A stretch of 64,000 bases of DNA from Cocos nucifera (taxonomy: Eukaryota > Streptophyta > Magnoliopsida > Arecales > Arecaceae), in NCBI GenBank assembly GCA_006176705.1, contig QRFJ01000761.1, positions 186,001-250,000 of the forward strand. Reading direction: 5' to 3'. Under the pieces are notes generated by a model. The model searched no databases. It saw only the letters and a program-made list of their open reading frames with translations, and had not been told where the DNA came from. Both the position numbers and the translations under genes were made by a program. Of this stretch, positions 58,015 to 64,000 are shown piece after piece (within the stretch, counting starts at the first letter, position 1; every line of letters begins with the position of its first letter).

Positions 58015-59898
58015 ATTAGCAGTTCTTCAGATCTATCTTAGATCAAATTTTATTTTTATTTATAATTTGATATTAAAAGATTTTAGATATCACATCAGAT
58101 ATGATGAGATCTAAAATAAAAAAATTAAAAAAAATTAAATCATTTAGATCTAATATGTATGAGATATATGACTAGACTAGGTATAGAATAGTTCTATGTG
58201 TAGTCTAGTACGATCATATATTTAATTTGATTAAATATAATTTTAGATTTATTTAATTTTTATTTTTTTGATATTATAATTTTTGTAACTAGATCTAAAA
58301 AATAGAAAATAAAATTTTTAATTTTTATTTTATTTCATATGAGATGTGAAAGATGCATGCTTAGACTATTTATAGAATAGTTCTATAAGATGTCTAGAAT
58401 AGTTTTAATTTTGATATGATCAAATTTAAAATTTTATTTTTTAGATTTAATATGTGATATTTCAGATCTGAAAGTATGCGTATTGATAATACATGAGATG
58501 TATGCAAAACATGTATTAGTTAGATCTTTTTATATGTGATATATGATCTAACTAGTTTTGTAGTAAAAAATTATACTTTTGATTAAAGAGTTTTCCATGG
58601 CTATTTGGTCATAAGAACAAAGTAGGATGTAAAGGCCCTCTCCTCTTTATTCGATGGGGATGTTCTTATGACATGTAGGGGTGCTGTGCATTTATCCTTA
58701 ATAAAAAAATAGAATTTATTTTTTTACAAAATTTTAGATCTTGAAATCCTAAAATTTTTATTACATATTTTGTTCATGAACCCAAAACTTAACTAAGAAT
58801 TAAGATTATGAAATTAATTAGAACTAAAAATTATGAATTTTTAGATCTAAGACATATTCATAAAATTGGGTTCAGGCTTGGGTAGCTCAATTAGGTCTAG
58901 CGGTTGATCAAACTGAATCAAAAGTTGGTTAGGTGGGATCAAAGAAAGCTTAGATTTGACCAGCCTAATAGGATTAAGTCTGGGTTAAGATTGAATCACA
59001 TTGAGATGTGTCTTGATCAAGTCAAGACCTAATTTGGCTCCATAGTTCGAGTCTGGATTGTAGGCTAACTAAATTGATTCTGATTTGATAATTTAGTGTC
59101 TAAGATAAGTCTGGCAGATATGATCAACTGGTTTTTAATTGGGAGCTACTCGACTTGAATGTGTTCTTATCGAGTTAATGGCATATCCCTCCCACCGATC
59201 TCACTTACCTAGCCATTTGTATCGATCCGGTTTTGATTTGAGGTGGCTAACAAATTGAGCCAATCCATGCCACTAAGTTAGTCATAATTATTATGACTAA
59301 GTCAAGTCAAGTTTAAAGAGACCTAAATTAAATCTTTCTAAGAAAATATTAAGTCTAAGGTCTTCCACTATTGTAGATGTGCGGGCCCTTTTCGAGGTTG
59401 ATTATTCTCAGTTGGATATAGTGGTTCAGTTGCATCGAGAAGATGCAACCATGTCTATTAGGCATTGGCTTCTATGGGTTGGAGGATGGATTGGGCTCAA
59501 TATTTTGGATACGGTGAGGGACCCAATCAAGAATCCAATTCGTGCAAATGGTGGATCTAACTTAACTAAGGAGTGGAGCAATATTTCGGGCATGGTGAGC
59601 TTCATGAATTAGAGACCAAGTTTTGGGTGCACAATGATTAGAGAATCATTGGACAAGAGTTGTCCACTCATCAGTTGATGCATCACCAATAACTGTTAGA
59701 TGAGGTGGTAAGCTAATTGGTGGGACCGCACCATCCACTAAAAATCAATGATCGTAAAGATTTTTGCATCTCTACCAAGAAAGTATAAGGATCCGAGTAA
59801 ATAGTGATGGCCTAATTTGTTTAAAAATAAAACTCCTAAATAAATTGATTAAGTCTAATTACAAAATCTAACTAAAATCTTTGACTCTCTACAGAAAG
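58015..59898 (+). other. Element A leader
   Basis: About 1.9 kb between primer site and gag, AT-rich to 58860, then more complex. It holds the conserved open frame listed separately. No other gene or RNA is recognised. Confidence 0.65.
59301..59612 (+). CDS. Conserved leader open frame of the A/B/D family
   Basis: A 103-codon open stretch plus stop in the leader, bounded on the left by an in-frame TAA (TAT in B and D). No ATG opens it; the first ATG is about two thirds through the open stretch's first half (ATMSIRHW), leaving about 54 codons, so translation would need another start. The homologous stretch in D has exactly the same length with two stops and the same final stop after GFMN/RFMN-type ends (MVSFMN, MVRFMN). 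It has no similarity to gag or pol that I recognise. Motifs: LSLRSSTIVDVRA, GGWIGLNI, RDPIKNPIRANGGSNLTK. Function unknown; it may be an old accessory protein or a structured RNA. Confidence 0.45.
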   Translation, partial: VKSSLKRPKLNLSKKILSLRSSTIVDVRALFEVDYSQLDIVVQLHREDATMSIRHWLLWVGGWIGLNILDTVRDPIKNPIRANGGSNLTKEWSNISGMVSFMN

Positions 59899-60716
59899 AT
59901 GTCTACGTCTAATCCACTGGCCCGTATCCTGGACACTCACAGACTGACTGGATCCAACTATAAGGATTGGCTTTGAAACTTTAAAATTATTTTGGATTTC
60001 GAGAAGTTGACTCATATGTTGGAATAGGATCCTTCCACTTACCAGTCTGTCCATCCATTGATCAGAGAGCATCTCTTGAGAAGTGGATGGATGAAGATAA
60101 CAAAGTCAGGTATTACATGTTGGGCTTGATGTCTAATGATCTCCAATGCCATCATAAAGATATTAAGACTAGCCGTTAAATGTTGGCTCACCTGCAAGAG
60201 TTGTTTGGTGAATAGAGTCACACAGCCAAATATCAAGTCACTAAAAGATTGTTTAAGGCTCAAATGCATGATGGGCAGTCGGTCCAAGATCATTGCCTAA
60301 CGATGATCAAGGACATAGAAGAGCTTGAGAAGCTTAGTGTCAAGTTAGATCAAGATTTGCAGACTGATATAATTTTATAGTCCTTGACAGATGCGTATGG
60401 GCAGTTCATCATAAACTATCATATGCATAAACTTCAGAATACCTTGGCTGAGCTCATGACTATGCTAGTTACTGCTAAGCTTTCTATAAAAGGTTCTAAA
60501 GGCTCAGTACCTACTGTGGAGCGAACTTCTTTCAAGAAAAAATTTTTTGGAAAGAAGAAGAAATCCATGAAGAAGCAGAAGGTGGATAGTGAAAAGAAGA
60601 AGAAGGCAGAGCCAAAGAAGAAGGCTGCAGACAAAGAAAAATATTTTCATTGCAACACCGACGGCCATTGGAAGCGAAACTGTCCTCTTTATCTGGCTAG
60701 CTTAAAGAACAAGTAG
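59899..60716 (+). pseudogene. Element A gag
   Basis: Starts ATG at 59899 (MSTSNPLARILDTHRLTGSN), with stops after DWL and again at the LE-DPS position. The last 110 codons (60384-60716) are open and hold QFIINYHMHKLQNTLAELMT, a lysine-rich tail and the zinc knuckle YFHCNTDGHWKRNC with Tyr for the first Cys. Encodes the capsid precursor in intact relatives. Confidence 0.8.
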
Positions 60717-63459
60717 AAAGAAGGACTTTCTGAAGGAATGCTCGTCAATGAGTCTATCGAGCAAAATATGAATGCCATAGGATCAAAATGATCTAGAGAT
60801 AGTGTTAATGAAAGGTACCTGTGGCACCTTAGACTAGGTTACATAGCTGAAGATAGGATTAACAAATTGGAAAAATCCAGACTAATAGGTCCATTGACTT
60901 TCGAGTCATATCCAATTTATGAATCATGCCTTCATGGCAAAATGACTAAGCTTCCTTTTGTAGGACATGGGAAAAAGGCCACAGACCTGCTTGCCCTAGT
61001 ACTACTGATGTATGCAGCCCATTTGGTAAGCCAGCCAAGAGCAATTACATCTACTTCATCACCTTTATCAATGATTTATTTTGGTATGGGTATGTGTATT
61101 TGATGCGACACAAATCTGAAGCTTTTGAAGAGTTCAAAAAATTTAGACTCAAAGTAAAAAAAATAAATAGGAAAATCTATTATGATTTTTCGATTAGATC
61201 GAGGAGGCGAATACCTTAGTCAAAAATTTCTAGACTATCTTAAGGATAATGGCATAATCTCTCAATGGACTTCATCTACCTCAACTCAATAGGATTTCAA
61301 AATTAAGAAATCAGACCCTATTAGATATGATCCGATCCATGATGAGTTTCATGGACCTTCCTGAGTTTTTTTGAGGACATAGTATACTGACCACTATATA
61401 TCTATTGAATAGGGTTTCATTTAAAACCATTTCTTCCACACTGTATGGGATATGGCATGGTAGAAATCAAGTATGAGTTATCTCAGAATTTGGGATTGTC
61501 CGGCCCATGTCAAGAGACAACAGGTAGATAAATTATAGTCTAGGTCCTTTAGAGCTCGATTTATTGGATATCCTAAAGAGTCATTAGGATATTTTTTCTA
61601 TCTCCTGGAAGATCATAATATGATGGTGAGTCGACATGCCATCTTTCTTGAAAAATAGTTTATTCAAGATGGTAGCATTGGAAGATAGATTAGGCTCGAG
61701 GAGAAAGTCTTCCAAGAGCCATGAGTTAAAAAACCTATGGAACCCAATCAGATTGAGCCAGTCCAATTACTACCTCATCCACCTCAAAGATTAGAAAGGA
61801 TTTTCCATCCTCCAATGGTACTTATGTACTATTTCAGAGGATGTAGAGAAAATGTTCCTCATAAGAAAAGAGGTTCATGGTGATGATCCAAAAATCTATG
61901 ACGAGATGATATCAGATATCGACTCTGAAAAATAGTTAGAGGTAATGAAGTCAGGGTTTGACTCAATGCGCTCGAACCAAGTCTGGACCTTGGTAGATCC
62001 ACCTGAAGGTATAGTATCTATTGGGTGTAAATAGATCTTCAAGAGAAAGATAGATGCTGATGAAAATGTAGAGACATTCAAAGCAAGACTCATAGCGAAA
62101 GGGTATAGTGAGTGCGAAGGTATTGACTATTAGGATACATTTTCATCAGTAGCCATGCTCAAATCCATCCGCACATTGCTTACTATTGTAGGCTATTTCG
62201 ATTATAAAATATGATAGATGGATGTGAAAACGGCATTCTTAAATGAATATCTTGAGGAAGATATCTATATGAAATAGCCATTAGGTTTTTACATCCAATG
62301 ATACTGATCACAAGGTCTGCAAGCTGCAAAGGTCCATATATGAACTTAAGTAAGCATTTCGGAGCTGGAATGCTCATTTCAATGATGTGATCAAATCATT
62401 TGGATTCATCAAGAATGAGGTGGAGCCATGTGTTTTCAAAATGGTCAGTGGGAGTGCTATTGTCTTCCTCCTACTATACGTGGATGACATCCTCCTAATT
62501 GGGAATGATATTTTCATGTTGACCATAATTAAAATATGGTTGTCTAAAGAATTCTCCATGAAAGACCTAGGAGAGGCATCCTTTATTCTAGAAATTAAGG
62601 TATATAGAGATAGACCAAATAAGATGTTGGGTCTCTCATAGAAGATGTATATAGAGGAGGTGCTAAAGAGGTTTAGCATGGAGAAATCCAAGAGAAGATT
62701 AGTGCCCTTCAGACATGGCATTCATCTCTCCAAGAAGATGTGTCCCAACACACCTGAGGAGATTAAACACATGAGCAAGATCCCTTATGCTTCAGCAATA
62801 GGGAGCCCCATGTATGCCATGCTATGTACACGACCTGATATTGCCCATGCTGTGAGTGTCACGAGCAGGTATCAGTCAAATTCAGATAAAGAGCACTGAA
62901 CTTCTGTGAAATGTATCCTTAAGTACTTGAGAAGGATTAAGGATATATTTCTAATCTTTGGTAATGAAGAACTCCAGGTCCAGTGCTATACAGACTCAAA
63001 TTTTATGTCCGATATAGATGATTGAAAGATGACATCTGGAAGTCTATTTATTTATAATGGTGGAGCTTTCAGTTGAAAGAGTTTCAAGCAGACAGTGATA
63101 GCAGATTCCACCATGAAAGTAGAGTACATCGCTACATCAGAGGCTGCAAAGGAGGCATTCTGGTATAAAAAGTTTGCTGTAGAGCTCAGAGTGATGCCAT
63201 CAGATGCCATCCCTCTATATTGCGACAATAATGGCTCTATAGTCCTAGCTAAGGAGCTGAGGTCTCACCAAAAATTTAAGCACATTGAGCGGTGATACCA
63301 CCTTATCTACGATTACCTCGAGAAGAGATACGTTGAGGTCAAGAGAGCTGACACTACAGATAATGTGGCTGATCTACTGACAAAACCATTGAGCCAATAG
63401 AAGATCGAAGCCCACCTTGAGAAGATGGAACATAGATTTATAGCCAATTATCTTTAGGT
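60717..63459 (+). pseudogene. Element A pol (integrase, reverse transcriptase, RNase H), protease deleted
   Basis: After gag the sequence jumps from GGAATGCTCGTCAATGAGTC to the region before integrase, so the protease is absent. Then comes gag-pre-integrase (YLWHLRLGYIAEDRINKL near 60820), integrase start (60867-61103; GKMTKLPFVGHGKK), decayed core to about 61320, a middle part to 61900, and reverse transcriptase with catalytic YVDDILLIGND at 62477-62509 in the frame 62387-62641. The frame 62645-62899 follows, then RNase H (63095-63295; DSTMKVEYIATSEAAKEAFW, IPLYCDNNGSIVLAKE), ending with TAG at 63457-63459. Many stops. Confidence 0.85.
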
Positions 63460-63473
63460 CAAGTGGAAGTTTG
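63460..63473 (+). promoter_or_regulatory. Polypurine tract of element A
   Basis: GTCAAGTGGAAGTT directly before TGTTAGATGTG, with one change from the tract of B. Confidence 0.85.
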
Positions 63474-64000
63474 TTAGATGTGTGCCCTAGAAGCTAGATT
63501 GGCTAACACTTGTAATATACTTTTAAGAGCAATTCTATAATTTTGACTATAAATTAATAAAAGAATTATTTTCTATCACAGTGTGTATTTAAAGTGTCTG
63601 TGATACATCCTTTGAGTTAATGGTAATGACAATTCCTATTTTCAAGAGTTGAAAATTTAAGACATAAATTTTCATAATTAACTCATAAATTGCTCCTGAT
63701 CGTAGGATCATCACGAGGATGGTGATCGATCTGGAAGGTTGGTGTATGATCGCTTTCTTAGGATAGATATATCTTAAGTCTACGGTGTGGAGACATTGGA
63801 GTGAGAGTACAGGTATTTGTTAGAGAATGAGGGCACTGAGTGTGACCACCTCGAGTAGTCATAAGGAAGTCTATCTTCTCGTCGATGACTGATTCAATGC
63901 TGTAGTGGTGTGTATGATTCTTTGATCTGAGGTGTATCGACAGTTTATCTTGAGAGTGTTATAGTTTGACTACACCATAACTTGGTCTCCTAGTTATTCG
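63474..64000 (+). repeat. 3' LTR of element A (start; continues past the window)
   Basis: Starts TGTTAGATGTGTGCCCTAGA and follows the 5' LTR from 29115 in order. Cut by the window end, so element length and target duplication cannot be checked. Confidence 0.93.

Larger units (their letters stand above)
29115..64000 (+). mobile_element. Copia LTR retrotransposon A (outermost of the nest, runs off the window)
   Basis: Plus-strand element assembled across a nested insertion: 5' LTR 29115-30176 and 56797-57997, primer site at 58000, leader, gag from 59899, pol to 63459, polypurine tract and 3' LTR from 63474 to beyond the window. The two LTR starts agree (AGATGTGTGTCCTAGAAGCT and AGATGTGTGCCCTAGAAGCT). 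Genes have many stops and frameshifts and the protease is missing, so it cannot move on its own. It is the oldest member of the A-B-C stack by insertion order. Confidence 0.9.

Overview
The window looks like a plant nuclear chromosome, probably a monocot and possibly a palm. This is inference: the DNA is AT-rich, packed with nested Ty1/Copia LTR retrotransposons whose primer sites match plant initiator-Met tRNA, and it holds one plant-type F-box/LRR gene. There is no operon structure, tRNA, rRNA or CRISPR. The only intact host gene is at 16749-18500 (+), a 583-residue EIN3-binding F-box (EBF)-like protein. It sits in a non-Copia island of about 7.5 kb (12.1-19.7 kb) that also holds microsatellites and unrecognised AT-rich DNA.

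Layout from left to right. 1-5830: 5' end of a Copia element on the minus strand (element D), with gag, leader, primer site and a complete 2.26-kb LTR. D has landed in the pol gene of a plus-strand Copia (E; pol end 5831-6655, LTR 6669 to about 9252). A related LTR in the opposite orientation (E', about 9288-11364) follows, making a large imperfect inverted repeat. An LTR relic lies at about 11.5-12.1 kb. 19684-26648 is a complete but decayed minus-strand Copia (F) with 430-bp LTRs. It splits one copy of a duplicated segment whose second, unsplit copy lies at 27.56-28.8 kb.

29115-64000 is a three-level nest. Plus-strand element A (5' LTR 29115-30176 + 56797-57997, leader, gag-pol, 3' LTR from 63474) was hit in its 5' LTR by minus-strand element B (30177-56791), flanked by a perfect 5-bp target duplication TGGAT. 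B was hit in its 3' LTR by a minus-strand double element C (31251-47453) with the layout LTR-internal-LTR-internal-LTR, interrupted by a 1000-N assembly gap (37197-38196). C copies look youngest, with long open frames and near-identical repeats. A, D, E and F carry many stops and frameshifts.

Most unusual signals: (1) a leader open frame of exactly 312 bp in both A and D, and 310 bp in B, kept although the flanking leader changes length; (2) an array of stem-loops in the C leader with a conserved apical hairpin and lower stems that change sequence but still pair; (3) the middle third of A's LTR is replaced relative to B and D; (4) loss of the protease in A at a short shared sequence; (5) the sequence-based prediction that the 1000-N gap really spans about 2.2 kb.
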